A stretch of DNA of 37,789 nucleotides from JAKVJE01 sp047722305 (GCA_047722305.1 JBDNYM010000017.1:1-37789); one strand, 5' to 3'. Shown: positions 17,208 through 25,229, counted from the first letter of the stretch. Translations and numbers: made by a program. The notes: generated by a model from the sequence alone, not told the origin.

Positions 17208-18457
17208 GGAGTGGGTCCGTTCGCATGGTCGGGCCCGGGCCCGGGGCCGAACGGTGGCGCCGCTGACCCGGGAGGCACCGCTCGAATGCCGCTGTGGCGG
17301 GGGCTCTCGCCGGGGGCAGCCTGCCCGTCCGCCACGGCGCCCGCCGCGATGTGGATGCGCTGCAGCGGCATCCCGAATGCAGGGATGTCGTCGGCGATGG
17401 CCGAGGTGACGATGACCTGCTCGAAGGGGGCCACCAGCGCCGCCAGGCGCCGCCGCCGGTCGGCGTCGAGCTCGGCGAACACGTCGTCGAGCATCAGCAC
17501 CGGGTCGCCTGCCGGGGAGGTCGCGCGCAGCACCTCGGCGGCGGCCAGCCGCAGCGCCAGCGCCAGCGACCAGCTCTCCCCATGGCTGGCGTAGTCGCGG
17601 GCCACCAGCCCGTCGAGGGTGAGATCCAGGTCGTCGCGATGGGGGCCGAGCGCGGTCGAGCCGCGCTGCACCTCGTCGGCGACGCCCGCCTCCAGCCGCT
17701 GCAGGTAGTCGGCGGCCAGGGATGCGGGAGTGGGGAGGGGCGCGGCGCCCTCCGCCGGTTCCAGCAGAGCCGACCGCAGCGACGGCACCGCCCGGGTCGC
17801 CTCGCCGGAGATCGCCCGGTAGGCGCGCTCCAACGGTTCGGCGAGCTCGGCGACCAGGCGGGCCCGCTCGATGACCAGCTCGGCGCCGCGCGCGGCCAGC
17901 TGCCCGTTCCAGGCGTCCAGCGACTCCAGACGATCCACGGCCAGGTGGTGGATCTTCGCGGATTTCAGCAGCGAGTTCCGCTGCCGCAGCACCCGGTCGT
18001 AGCCGCGCACGACGTCCACCAGCCGGGGCCGCCGCTCGATCAGCAGTTCGTCGAGAAAGCGCCGTCGTACCTCCGGCGCTCCGGATACCAGCGCCAGATC
18101 CTCCGGGGCGAACAGAACGGTCGCGAACATCCCCACCACCTCGCCGGCTCGCCGCGGAGCGCCCCCGAGGCGCACCGTGTTCGCACCTTCCCGCCGGATC
18201 AGGCAGTCGATGCCCAGGCGACGGCTGCCATGGACGATGTCGCCCCGGATCACGGCCTCCTCGGCACCGGCCCGCACCAGCGGCCGGTCGGACGACACCC
18301 GGTGCGAGGAGAACACCGAGAGGTAACGCGCCGCCTCCAGCAGATTCGTCTTCCCCTGCCCGTTGGCGCCCGCGAGGACGACGACGCCCGGGTTCAGGTG
18401 CAGCAGCGCGTGGGAGTAGTTGCGGAAATCGCGCACCTCCAGCTGGCGGATGTGCAC
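17204..18457 (-). CDS. recF: DNA replication and repair protein RecF
   Basis: 417 residues, GTG start seven bases after the dnaN stop. SMC-like ATPase motifs: Walker A GANGQGKT (30-37), the signature-like SHGESWSLALALRLA, and Walker B LMLDDVFAELD followed by RRRRLA. RecF acts with RecO and RecR to load RecA at single-strand gaps. After the conserved C-terminus (RIHIAAG) there is a tail of about 45 residues rich in Pro, Gly and Ala with no motif, longer than in most RecF proteins. Its last bases overlap the DUF721 start, so the tail is translated in the operon. Confidence 0.97.
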   Translation of the reverse strand: MHIRQLEVRDFRNYSHALLHLNPGVVVLAGANGQGKTNLLEAARYLSVFSSHRVSSDRPLVRAGAEEAVIRGDIVHGSRRLGIDCLIRREGANTVRLGGAPRRAGEVVGMFATVLFAPEDLALVSGAPEVRRRFLDELLIERRPRLVDVVRGYDRVLRQRNSLLKSAKIHHLAVDRLESLDAWNGQLAARGAELVIERARLVAELAEPLERAYRAISGEATRAVPSLRSALLEPAEGAAPLPTPASLAADYLQRLEAGVADEVQRGSTALGPHRDDLDLTLDGLVARDYASHGESWSLALALRLAAAEVLRATSPAGDPVLMLDDVFAELDADRRRRLAALVAPFEQVIVTSAIADDIPAFGMPLQRIHIAAGAVADGQAAPGESPRHSGIRAVPPGSAAPPFGPGPGPDHANGPTP

Positions 18458-18464
18458 GCGCGCG

Positions 18465-19607
18465 TCACCGCAGCAGCAGGTTCGGCTGCAGCAGGTACCG
18501 GTAGTCTCCCGGCTCGTCGCCGTTCTTGCTGGTCTGCCCGGTGATGAGCACGGGACCCGGCTTGTGCGGGTTGTCGGTCTTGGTGAAGCCCAGCTTCGAG
18601 AACTCGTTCTGCGTCGAGGACAGTCCGTCGATCAGGAACTGCGGCTTCATCGAGATGACCACCTCGTCGCCGGTGAGGAACGCCTCCACGGTCTCCTGCG
18701 CCTGCGCCTGCTCGTTGCCGATCGCCTCCAGAGTGACCCCGTCGAGGTTGAAGGTGAACCGCAGCGGGCTCTCGCGGTCGAGCACCAGCGCCACGCGGCG
18801 CACCGCCTCCATGAGCTCGGCGGTGTTCACCACCGCGTAGTTCGGCACGGAATCGGGGAACAGGCGCCGCACCGGCGGGTAGTTGCCCTTGATCAGCAGC
18901 GACGTGACCAGGCGATCGTCAGTGCCGAACGCCACCATCTCGCGATCGTCGGTCTTCACCACCGACAGCTTGATGGTCTCGGCGTGCCCGAACGTCTTGG
19001 CGACTTCGGTGAGCGTCCGCGCCGGCACCAGTGCGGTGGTCGTCTCGGCTTCGCCGCCCTCCCAGGGGATGCTGCGCTGCGCCACCCGGTAGCGGTCGGT
19101 GGCCAGGAACGTGAGCTGCTCGGGGGTGACCTCGACCTGCACGCCGGTGATGACCGGCGTCACATCGTCGCGGGATGCCGCCACCGAGACCTGTGCCACC
19201 GCCGTCGAGAAGTCGCCGCCGGAGACCGCGCCCTGCCAGGTCGGGACTTCGGGCAGCGCCGGGTACTCGTCGATGGGCATCGTGAACAGCTCGAACCGGG
19301 CGGAGCCGCTGGTGACGACCAGCCGCTCGTTCTCGTCGGTGGCGAGGGTGACCGCGTCGCCGGGCATGCGGCTGGCGATATCGGCCAGGAGCCGCCCCGA
19401 GACCAGCGCCTCGCCGATCTCGTCGACATCCGCGGGGATGCGGGTGCTGCTGGAGACCTCGTAGTCGAACGACGACAGCTGCAGCCGCCCCTCGCTGGCG
19501 TGCAGGACGACTCCGCTCAGGATCGGCAGCGTGGTGCGCTGCGGCAATAGCTTGACAGCGAAGGAGACGGCTTCGCTGAGCACATCGCGATTGATCTGGA
19601 GTTTCAT
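18465..19607 (-). CDS. dnaN: DNA polymerase III beta sliding clamp
   Basis: 380 residues from ATG 19607, with GAGG eight bases upstream. The three repeated clamp domains are recognisable. N-terminal landmarks are MKLQINRDVLSEAVSFAVKL and LPILSGVVL; C-terminal ones are FLIDGL and the terminal DYRYLLQP segment that forms part of the peptide-binding pocket. The dimer encircles DNA and tethers polymerase and repair factors. The in-frame extension to 19664 into oriC has no ribosome site and is rejected. It is the first gene after oriC in the dnaN-recF-DUF721 unit. Confidence 0.97.
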   Translation of the reverse strand: MKLQINRDVLSEAVSFAVKLLPQRTTLPILSGVVLHASEGRLQLSSFDYEVSSSTRIPADVDEIGEALVSGRLLADIASRMPGDAVTLATDENERLVVTSGSARFELFTMPIDEYPALPEVPTWQGAVSGGDFSTAVAQVSVAASRDDVTPVITGVQVEVTPEQLTFLATDRYRVAQRSIPWEGGEAETTTALVPARTLTEVAKTFGHAETIKLSVVKTDDREMVAFGTDDRLVTSLLIKGNYPPVRRLFPDSVPNYAVVNTAELMEAVRRVALVLDRESPLRFTFNLDGVTLEAIGNEQAQAQETVEAFLTGDEVVISMKPQFLIDGLSSTQNEFSKLGFTKTDNPHKPGPVLITGQTSKNGDEPGDYRYLLQPNLLLR

Positions 19608-20039
19608 CTTGTCCTCGGTTTGCCCCTCGATGGTCTGAATGCAGTTGCAGCCATGATCCCACACTCCGCGGATGCCGTTTGAGCGCTCTGGGGCGAGCGG
19701 GATGAAGGTTGGCGGAGCGATTGGAATGACAAGAGTTCTCTCATCGTAATAACCGTTGTGGAAGCCGTGGAGAATCGCGTGGTTGCCTGGTCATTCCTAT
19801 TGCTCACACGCGTGTGATTTGTACACAGAGTGTGGAGAGCGTGTGGAGAACTTCGCGGGATGGCCGTGGCGGCGACAAGCGGATTCCACAGCGGACCGGG
19901 CGTTGCGCACAGGGATGACGGCGTTGTCCACAGGGGTGTGGAAAAGGTGTGGAAGCGCGGAGGTAACAGAGCGTCGAGCCGCAAGTCGGGCCACCGAGGG
20001 CGGGCCCAGAAGAGAGGAAGAGAGCGGGAACGGGCCGAA
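19608..20039. other. oriC: Chromosomal replication origin (oriC) between dnaA and dnaN
   Basis: A 432-bp gene-free stretch with many DnaA-box-like nonamers. TTGTCCACA (19924-19932) matches the high-GC actinobacterial box. Others are TGTGGAAAA (19937-19945), TGTGGAAGC (19948-19956 and 19757-19765), CGTGGAGAA (19766-19774), TGTGGAGAG (19831-19839), TGTGGAGAA (19842-19850), GATTCCACA (19882-19890) and TTGTACACA (19819-19827). A perfect 14-bp palindrome, TCACACGCGTGTGA, lies at 19804-19817. The least GC-rich part is about 19720-19760 (e.g. CATCGTAATAACCG), a candidate unwinding element on the dnaN side. Position and box density make the origin call strong; the unwinding site is inferred. The dnaN promoter must also lie here. 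Confidence 0.9.
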
Positions 20040-21524
20040 TCAGCGGTGGGCTTGCTTGATCTCGGTCATGAGGTTGGTGACCTCGGTGTAGATCTGCCGG
20101 CGCTCGCGCATGAGGCGGTCGATCTTGTTGTTCGCGTACATCACGGTGGTGTGGTCGCGATTGCCGAACTCCGCGCCGATCTTGGGCAGCGAGAGCGAGG
20201 TCATCTCGCGGCAGAGGTACATCGCGATCTGCCGGGAGAGGGCGATGTGCTGCGAGCGGGAGGCTCCCTCGAGGTCTTCCGGGGTCAGGTTGTAGTAGCG
20301 GGCGACATGGTTGATGATCTCTGCCGGCGGCACCACGTTGTCTTCGGTGAGGGTGATGACATCCTTGAGCGCCGACTGGGCCAGCCGCATGTCGATGGGG
20401 CGCTTCTCAATGCTCGAGAACGCCGTGACGCGCAGCAGCGTCCCCTCGAGTTCCCGGATGTTCGAGGGCACTTTGGTGGCGATGAACTCGAGGACTTCGC
20501 GGGGGATGTCGAGATGCTCGCTGGCCGCCTTGCGACCGAGGATCGCGATGCGCGTCTCCAGGTCGGGGGCCTGCACGTCGGTGATAAGCCCCCACTCGAA
20601 GCGCGACGTCATCCGCTCTTCGAACCCTTGCAGTTGCCGGGGCGGCTGGTCGCTGGTGATCACCACCTGCTTGCTATGGTCGTGCAGGGTGTTGAACGTG
20701 TGGAAAAAGGCCTCCTGAGTGGAGTCCTTCCCCTGCAAGAACTGGATGTCGTCGATAAGCAGGATGTCGATGTCGCGATACCGCGACTGGAACTCCTGCG
20801 CCTGATTGTTCTGAATCGAGTTGATGAAGTCGTTGGTGAACTCCTCAGAACTCACGTATCGCACCCGGATGCCGGAGTACAGGCTGATCGCGTAGTGACC
20901 GATCGCGTGCAGCAGGTGCGTCTTGCCCAACCCGGAACCGCCATAGATGAACAGCGGGTTGTAGGCCTTGGCCGGGGCTTCGGCGACGGCGAAGGCGGCG
21001 GCGTGGGCGAAGCGGTTGGAGCTGCCGATGACGAAATTGTCGAAGTTGTACTTCGGGTTGAGTCGTGAGGGCGTCCAGCTGGCGGGACTGGTGTCCTGCG
21101 GGTGCCCCGGCAGCGTCGTCGTGACGGTCGTCGCCTCTCGAACGGGTGCGGGCGCCGGGGTGGCGCCAGGGGAGGCCCCCGTGGAGCGCCCCGAGAACAG
21201 CGATGGGACCGGCTCGCTCTGCGCCCGGGTGGATGATTCGGGGGGCTGAGGCTGCAGCTGGCTGTTGATCACGACCGCGAATGCCGTGATGCCGTCCGCA
21301 GCGGGAACCTTCGCCAGCGCCGTGAGGATGGGGACCCGCGCCCGGTGCTCGATCATTTCACGGGTGAGATCATCGGGAACTTCGAGGATGAGGGTGTCGC
21401 CCATCGTCCCCTTGGCGTGCACGAGGTTGAGGAACCCCAGCATCTGCTCGCTGAGGCGGCTGTCAGAGGACAGCAGCTCGCAGACGGCGGGCCACGGGGT
21501 GGGTTCGGCAACGCTGTCCGGCAT
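20040..21524 (-). CDS. dnaA: Chromosomal replication initiator DnaA
   Basis: 494 residues. Domain I covers about 1-90. Domain II (about 90-150) is a Pro/Ser/Thr/Gly-rich linker. Domain III is the AAA+ ATPase, with Walker A GGSGLGKT (195-202), Walker B LLIDDIQF, and MTSRFEWGL as the sensor/arginine-finger region. The C-terminal domain IV holds the box-binding helix-turn-helix and the signature GNRDHTTVMYA. DnaA-ATP binds the boxes in the adjacent oriC and melts DNA. Its own upstream region carries a perfect DnaA box, consistent with autoregulation. A purine stretch (GAGAGGGGG) precedes the ATG. Confidence 0.98.
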   Translation of the reverse strand: MPDSVAEPTPWPAVCELLSSDSRLSEQMLGFLNLVHAKGTMGDTLILEVPDDLTREMIEHRARVPILTALAKVPAADGITAFAVVINSQLQPQPPESSTRAQSEPVPSLFSGRSTGASPGATPAPAPVREATTVTTTLPGHPQDTSPASWTPSRLNPKYNFDNFVIGSSNRFAHAAAFAVAEAPAKAYNPLFIYGGSGLGKTHLLHAIGHYAISLYSGIRVRYVSSEEFTNDFINSIQNNQAQEFQSRYRDIDILLIDDIQFLQGKDSTQEAFFHTFNTLHDHSKQVVITSDQPPRQLQGFEERMTSRFEWGLITDVQAPDLETRIAILGRKAASEHLDIPREVLEFIATKVPSNIRELEGTLLRVTAFSSIEKRPIDMRLAQSALKDVITLTEDNVVPPAEIINHVARYYNLTPEDLEGASRSQHIALSRQIAMYLCREMTSLSLPKIGAEFGNRDHTTVMYANNKIDRLMRERRQIYTEVTNLMTEIKQAHR

Positions 21525-21620
21525 GCGGCCGCCCCCTCTCTTCCTTAACGGAACTGAAAGGGCACCCCTTGGCCCGCTCCGTGGTCCTTCGCCATCGCCT
21601 GCGAGCGGTGGCCGTCTGTG

Positions 21621-21655
21621 CTCGATACGCTATCGAGGTCACAGAAGTGCTGCAA
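21621..21655 (-). promoter_or_regulatory. Putative dnaA promoter overlapped by a perfect inverted repeat
   Basis: On the minus strand TTGCAG (21655-21650) and TAGCGT (21632-21627) are separated by exactly 17 bp, an acceptable sigma-A promoter about 100 bp upstream of the dnaA ATG. A perfect inverted repeat, CTCGATA-CGC-TATCGAG (21621-21637), lies over the -10 hexamer, so a bound protein would block initiation. The hexamers match the consensus only moderately; the repeat itself is certain. Confidence 0.42.
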
Positions 21656-21661
21656 CGTAGG

Positions 21662-21670
21662 TTATCCACA
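21662..21670 (+). promoter_or_regulatory. Perfect DnaA box upstream of dnaA
   Basis: TTATCCACA exactly matches the consensus DnaA box. It sits seven bases upstream of the putative -35 of the dnaA promoter and about 70 bp from the rpmH promoter. A DnaA box here is the expected arrangement for DnaA control of its own gene. Confidence 0.7.
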
Positions 21671-21737
21671 ACCGCGGCGTGTTGCAGCGGGTACGCGACC
21701 AACTCCGGGACAATACCGTCTTTTGGGGTGAGCCGAC

Positions 21738-21766
21738 TTGACCCGTGCCATGGGCCTCGGTAGGTT
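21738..21766 (+). promoter_or_regulatory. Promoter of the rpmH operon
   Basis: TTGACC (21738-21743), a 17-bp spacer and TAGGTT (21761-21766) form a good sigma-A promoter 61 bp before the rpmH ATG. It is the strongest -35/-10 pair in the 302-bp gap between dnaA and rpmH, which otherwise holds the DnaA box and the inverted repeat. It would drive rpmH, rnpA, yidD and yidC. Confidence 0.6.
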
Positions 21767-21826
21767 AATACTTTGGTCTTTCCCTGAGCCAGGCTTAACC
21801 GGAACAAGATTTTAGAGGACACGATC

Positions 21827-21964
21827 ATGACGAAGCGCACCTTCCAGCCCAACAACCGTCGGCGGGCGAAGAAGCACGGATTCCGCGTGCGCATGCGGAC
21901 CCGGGCCGGACGTGGAATCATCGCCACGCGCCGGGCCAAGGGGCGCTCTTCGCTGTCGGCCTGA
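21827..21964 (+). CDS. rpmH: 50S ribosomal protein L34
   Basis: 45 residues, starting MTKRTFQPNNRRRAKKHGFR and ending RRAKGRSSLSA. It has the Arg/Lys-rich L34 sequence, including the FQPNNRRRAK signature and the RMRTRAGR core. The length is normal for the family. The ribosome site AGAGGA (21814-21819) is seven bases before the ATG. L34 is a component of the large ribosomal subunit and is almost universally followed by rnpA, which starts two bases after this stop. Confidence 0.97.
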   Translation: MTKRTFQPNNRRRAKKHGFRVRMRTRAGRGIIATRRAKGRSSLSA

Positions 21965-21966
21965 CC

Positions 21967-22311
21967 ATGCTTGCGCGCGTGCAGCGAATGCGCGCACCCG
22001 CTGAATTTCGTGAGACGAGTCGACGGGGGTCGCGGAATGGCACCAGATCGGTGATCGTGCACGTGCTGCGCATCCCGGCTGGCGAGCCGACCCGGGTCGG
22101 GTTTGTCGTCAGCAAGGCGGTCGGAAATGCGGTCGTCCGCAATCTCGTGAAGCGCCGTCTGCGCGAGATCGTGGCACAGCTGCTGCCGCGACTGCAGGCT
22201 CCCGTTCACATCGTGGTGCGGGCCAAGCCGGCGGCGGCCGGGTGCACATTCCCGCATCTGAGCGACGATGTGGAGTCCGCCCTGCACCGAGCCGGAGTCC
22301 TCGGTTCATGA
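21967..22311 (+). CDS. rnpA: Ribonuclease P protein component
   Basis: 114 residues. The family signature VGNAVVRNLVKRRLRE (the RNR region that binds the RNase P RNA) is intact, and the N-terminus MLARVQRMRAPAEF fits RnpA ('rl....eF'). It binds the catalytic RNA and helps mature tRNA 5' ends. The stop overlaps the yidD start by four bases (ATGA). Order and spacing with rpmH are standard. Confidence 0.95.
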   Translation: MLARVQRMRAPAEFRETSRRGSRNGTRSVIVHVLRIPAGEPTRVGFVVSKAVGNAVVRNLVKRRLREIVAQLLPRLQAPVHIVVRAKPAAAGCTFPHLSDDVESALHRAGVLGS

Positions 22312-22613
22312 GCGCCCTCATCCATTTCCTCTGGCTGTTGCCGCGCCGGCTCGCGATCGGGTTGGTGCGTATCTGGCAGATTCTGATTTCGCCGTTGTAC
22401 GGTGACGTCTGCCGGTTTTCTCCGCACTGCTCGCAGTACGCCATCGAGGCGCTGCGCGAGTGGGGCCTGATCGCTGGAACCGTCCTGACGGCGTGGCGCA
22501 TCCTGCGCTGCAATCCCTTCAGTCGTGGCGGAGCGGACCCGGTGCCTGAACGGCATCGGCGCCGGCTCCGAATCGAAAGGAATCTGGTCTCGTGCCCGAC
22601 CTCATCGGATTAG
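22308..22613 (+). CDS. yidD: Membrane protein insertion efficiency factor YidD
   Basis: 101 residues from the ATG overlapping rnpA. The DUF37 pattern is clear: WQILISPLYGDVCRFSPHCS, YAIEALREWGLIAG, then AWRILRCNPFSRGGADPVP, with its three conserved cysteines. An amphipathic N-terminal helix probably associates with the membrane. YidD assists YidC-dependent insertion, matching yidC immediately downstream. The 3' end overlaps the yidC start by 22 bp. The C-terminal 20 residues are basic and variable, as usual. Confidence 0.94.
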   Translation: MSALIHFLWLLPRRLAIGLVRIWQILISPLYGDVCRFSPHCSQYAIEALREWGLIAGTVLTAWRILRCNPFSRGGADPVPERHRRRLRIERNLVSCPTSSD

Positions 22614-23548
22614 TGATGTGGCCCATCAAATGGGCCATCGAATTGGTGCTGGTCGCATGGCACTGGCTGTTCACCGCCATCGGGATGTCTCCCCACTCCG
22701 GGTGGACATGGGTGCTGTGCATCCTCGGGCTCGTGATCGTGGTGCGGTCGGCCATGGTGCCGTTGATGGTGCGGCAGATCCGCAGCCAGCGAAAGATGAT
22801 GGAGCTGGCCCCCGAGCTCAAGCGGCTGCAGGACAAGTACAAGGGCAAGCGCGATCAGCTCTCCCGGCAGGCCATGGCTCAAGAGCAGATGGATCTGTAC
22901 AAGAACGGCGGCGCGAGCCCGGTGAGCGGCTGCCTGCCGACGCTCATTCAGCTGCCGATCTTCTACGGGCTGTTCACGGTGATGAACGAGGCCCAGAAGG
23001 GCCACGCCGGGGTCGGTCTGCTGAATCAGCAGCTCGCTGAGCAGTTCTCCGGGGCCCGCATCTTCGGGGCCCGCATGTCGATCTCGCTGTCGCAGGCTTT
23101 CCAGGCCAGACCGTTCGAGTGGCCGGTGGTCATCTTGGCCGTGGTGCTGGTGGTGCTGATGATCAGCTCGCAGCTGTTCACCAGCATCCAGATCATGGGC
23201 CAGAACATCTCCGAAGAGGCCAAGCAGGCTCCGATGTACCGGCAGCAGCGGATGCTGATGTACGGCATGCCCTTCCTGATGATCTTCTCGGGCATCGCGT
23301 TCCCGCTGGGCGTGCTGTTCTACTGGTTCATCAACAACCTGTGGACCATGGGGCAGCAGTTCTTGGTCATCCGCAGCATGCCGACTCCAGGCTCGAAGGC
23401 CTACTACGCTCGGCAGGAGCGGCTGGCCGCCCAGGGCAAACTCTCCGAAGCCGAAGCGAAGGCGCTGGAAAAGCACAAGGGTGTACCGCAGGGACAGCGA
23501 CAGCAGCCGATCAGCAACAAGCGAGCCAAGAAGAAGCGGAAGGCGTAG
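22592..23548 (+). CDS. yidC: Membrane protein insertase YidC/OxaI family
   Basis: 318 residues from GTG 22592, with GAAAGG 11 bases upstream; a later ATG (22616) lacks a better ribosome site. About five transmembrane helices are present. The core LPTLIQLPIFYGLFTVM with a preceding cytosolic helical hairpin (RKMMELAPELKRLQDKYKGK) and LFYWFINNLWTMGQQ are typical of the Oxa1 superfamily. It lacks the large N-terminal periplasmic domain of Gram-negative YidC, as expected. The C-terminus is strongly basic (NKRAKKKRKA) and may contact ribosomes. It inserts membrane proteins alone or with SecYEG. Confidence 0.95.
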   Translation: MPDLIGLVMWPIKWAIELVLVAWHWLFTAIGMSPHSGWTWVLCILGLVIVVRSAMVPLMVRQIRSQRKMMELAPELKRLQDKYKGKRDQLSRQAMAQEQMDLYKNGGASPVSGCLPTLIQLPIFYGLFTVMNEAQKGHAGVGLLNQQLAEQFSGARIFGARMSISLSQAFQARPFEWPVVILAVVLVVLMISSQLFTSIQIMGQNISEEAKQAPMYRQQRMLMYGMPFLMIFSGIAFPLGVLFYWFINNLWTMGQQFLVIRSMPTPGSKAYYARQERLAAQGKLSEAEAKALEKHKGVPQGQRQQPISNKRAKKKRKA

Positions 23549-23550
23549 CC

Positions 23551-24144
23551 ATGAGCGACGAGCGCGAGGATGGGCTGGACCCTGAGGTGACGGGACCAGA
23601 CGATGCGAGCGACGCGACGGCGGCTGAAAGCGCTGATGCCGGGGCCGATGCGGACGAGGGCGAGATCGCGGCCGACTACATCGAAGAACTGCTCGACATC
23701 GCCGATCTCGACGGTGACATCGACATCGACGTGCACGACGGGCGTACCTACATCTCGGTCTCGTCTGAGGATGAGGAGAGTGGCCTGAAGGCGCTGGCGA
23801 ACCAGGAAACCGTGTTGGCGCTGCAAGATCTGACACGGTTGGCCGTGCAGCAGCAGACGGGGGAGCACTCCCGGCTGGTACTCGATATCCAGGGATCGCG
23901 GGAACGGCGTCAGCAGCAGTTGTCAGATCTGGTAGCGGATGCGGCCGACCGACTCGATGCGGGCGACGATGCGGTCGAACTGGCGCCGATGTCGTCCTAC
24001 GAGCGCAAGCTCGTCCACGATCTCGCGCGCGACCGGGACTTGGAGAGCGCGTCGGCAGGAGAGGGCCGCAATCGGCACGTCGTCCTTTCGCTGCCGGACG
24101 AGGATGAAGGGTCGGATGACGACGAGGACGAAGGCACCGACTGA
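23551..24144 (+). CDS. jag: KH/R3H RNA-binding protein (Jag/KhpB family)
   Basis: 197 residues, starting two bases after the yidC stop. The N-terminal 40 residues and C-terminal 20 are very acidic. The middle contains a KH-like region (about 45-130; the segment ALQDLTRLAVQQQTGEHSRL is typical) and an R3H domain (about 135-185) with APMSSYERKLVHDLARD carrying the RxxxH motif. These proteins bind RNA and influence envelope growth in Gram-positives. The conserved yidC-jag order supports the call. The Jag N-terminal domain of Firmicutes is absent, as is normal in actinobacteria. Confidence 0.92.
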   Translation: MSDEREDGLDPEVTGPDDASDATAAESADAGADADEGEIAADYIEELLDIADLDGDIDIDVHDGRTYISVSSEDEESGLKALANQETVLALQDLTRLAVQQQTGEHSRLVLDIQGSRERRQQQLSDLVADAADRLDAGDDAVELAPMSSYERKLVHDLARDRDLESASAGEGRNRHVVLSLPDEDEGSDDDEDEGTD

Positions 24145-24146
24145 GA

Positions 24147-24162
24147 TGTTTCACGTGAAACA
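24147..24162. promoter_or_regulatory. parS: parS site 1 (ParB-binding centromere site)
   Basis: TGTTTCACGTGAAACA is the perfect 16-bp parS consensus. It lies two bases after the jag stop and 34 bp before rsmG, about 4.1 kb from the oriC edge. ParB nucleates here and spreads to form the partition complex. Confidence 0.97.
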
Positions 24163-24195
24163 TGCCAGGGCAGCAGGCGCAGAGGGCACGATACG

Positions 24196-24969
24196 ATGAC
24201 GGCGAGCGCATTCATGGAACTGGAAGATCGTCCAGCCGCAGTGGAGCGCCTGTTCCCTCAGGCCTGGCCGACTCTGGAGCGCTACGCTCGGGACCTCGCC
24301 GAGTCGGGAGAACTGCTCGGGCTGATCGGGCCGCGCGAAGTCAGCCGGCTGTGGACGCGCCATCTGCTGAACTGCGCATTGGTGACTCGGGTACTCAGCC
24401 CGCAGGTGACCTCCGTGGCCGATGTGGGCAGCGGGGCCGGCCTGCCCGGGCTGGTGCTGGCCATCGTGCGCCCGGAGATCGAGTTCGTCCTCGTCGAGCC
24501 CATGGAACGGCGGACGAAGTGGCTGACCGAGGAGGCGGAGCGGCTGGGCCTGTCCAACGTGACCGTGGTCCGAGCGCGGGCAGAAGAGATCCCCGATCGC
24601 CTGAATGTCGATGTGGTCACCGCTCGGGCGGTCAGTGCGCTGTCGACGCTGCTGCCCAAGTGCGTGCCGCTGCTGCACGGCTGCGGCGAGCTGGCGCTGA
24701 TGAAGGGCCAGCACGTCGCCGAAGAGATCGAGAAGGCTCACAAAGTCGTGCGCAAACTGCACCTGGAGGACATCCGCGTCGAGCAGATCAGCGCTGACGA
24801 TATCCCGGTGCCCACGACCGTGGTGCGCGCAACCGTGGGACGGGGAGCGAAGGCGGCGGCGAAGGCGGCTGCCGAGGTGGCGCCGCTGTCGAACGACACG
24901 GTGTCCATCCAGCTGCCGATCGGTCCGGACGGGACGATACCCCGGGATGAGGGGCGTCATGAGCACTGA
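24196..24969 (+). CDS. rsmG: 16S rRNA (guanine-N7) methyltransferase RsmG
   Basis: 257 residues. The SAM-binding motif is VADVGSGAGLPGLVLA, followed by FVLVEPMERRTKWL and VTARAVSAL, all characteristic of RsmG (GidB). It methylates G527 (E. coli numbering) in the 530 loop of 16S rRNA. The ribosome site AGAGGG (24181-24186) is nine bases upstream. After the fold ends, a tail of about 45 residues (from GRGAKAAAKAAAEVAP on) is unusual and probably disordered. parS site 1 lies in its 5' region and a small ORF overlaps its 3' end. Confidence 0.95.
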   Translation: MTASAFMELEDRPAAVERLFPQAWPTLERYARDLAESGELLGLIGPREVSRLWTRHLLNCALVTRVLSPQVTSVADVGSGAGLPGLVLAIVRPEIEFVLVEPMERRTKWLTEEAERLGLSNVTVVRARAEEIPDRLNVDVVTARAVSALSTLLPKCVPLLHGCGELALMKGQHVAEEIEKAHKVVRKLHLEDIRVEQISADDIPVPTTVVRATVGRGAKAAAKAAAEVAPLSNDTVSIQLPIGPDGTIPRDEGRHEH

Positions 24970-25183
24970 GTCGGTCGAAAGCGCTGAATCTGTTGAAGGC
25001 GCCGAATCGTTCTCGGGTGCCGAGCACTCGTCTACCGTCAGCGCGACCTCGACGGGCGCGCCACTCGGGGTTGCGGCGACGGTCGCCGGCAAGCACGGCT
25101 TCCCGGAGCATCCCGACCGAGAGTCCAGGCCGACCGGCTGGCCTGGAGGTCTGTCTTCGATCGATGCCGCTGATCGCCAGTAG
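24959..25183 (+). CDS. Possible small ORF of 74 aa between rsmG and parA
   Basis: An ATG overlapping the last 11 bases of rsmG opens 74 codons ending at TAG 25181-25183. The product begins MSTESVESAESVEGAESFSG, an imperfect Glu-Ser repeat, and continues Ser/Thr/Gly/Pro-rich with no hydrophobic segment. Codon third positions are mostly G or C, but the gap is generally GC-rich, so this is weak support. I recognise no family. It could be a real acidic linker protein coupled to rsmG, or chance. parA is in a different frame, so it is not a simple N-terminal extension of ParA. Confidence 0.3.
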   Translation: MSTESVESAESVEGAESFSGAEHSSTVSATSTGAPLGVAATVAGKHGFPEHPDRESRPTGWPGGLSSIDAADRQ

Positions 25184-25229
25184 AGTGGTGAATCGGGTTT
25201 CCGAGAATTCGCACAGAGGCAGGTGAGGC

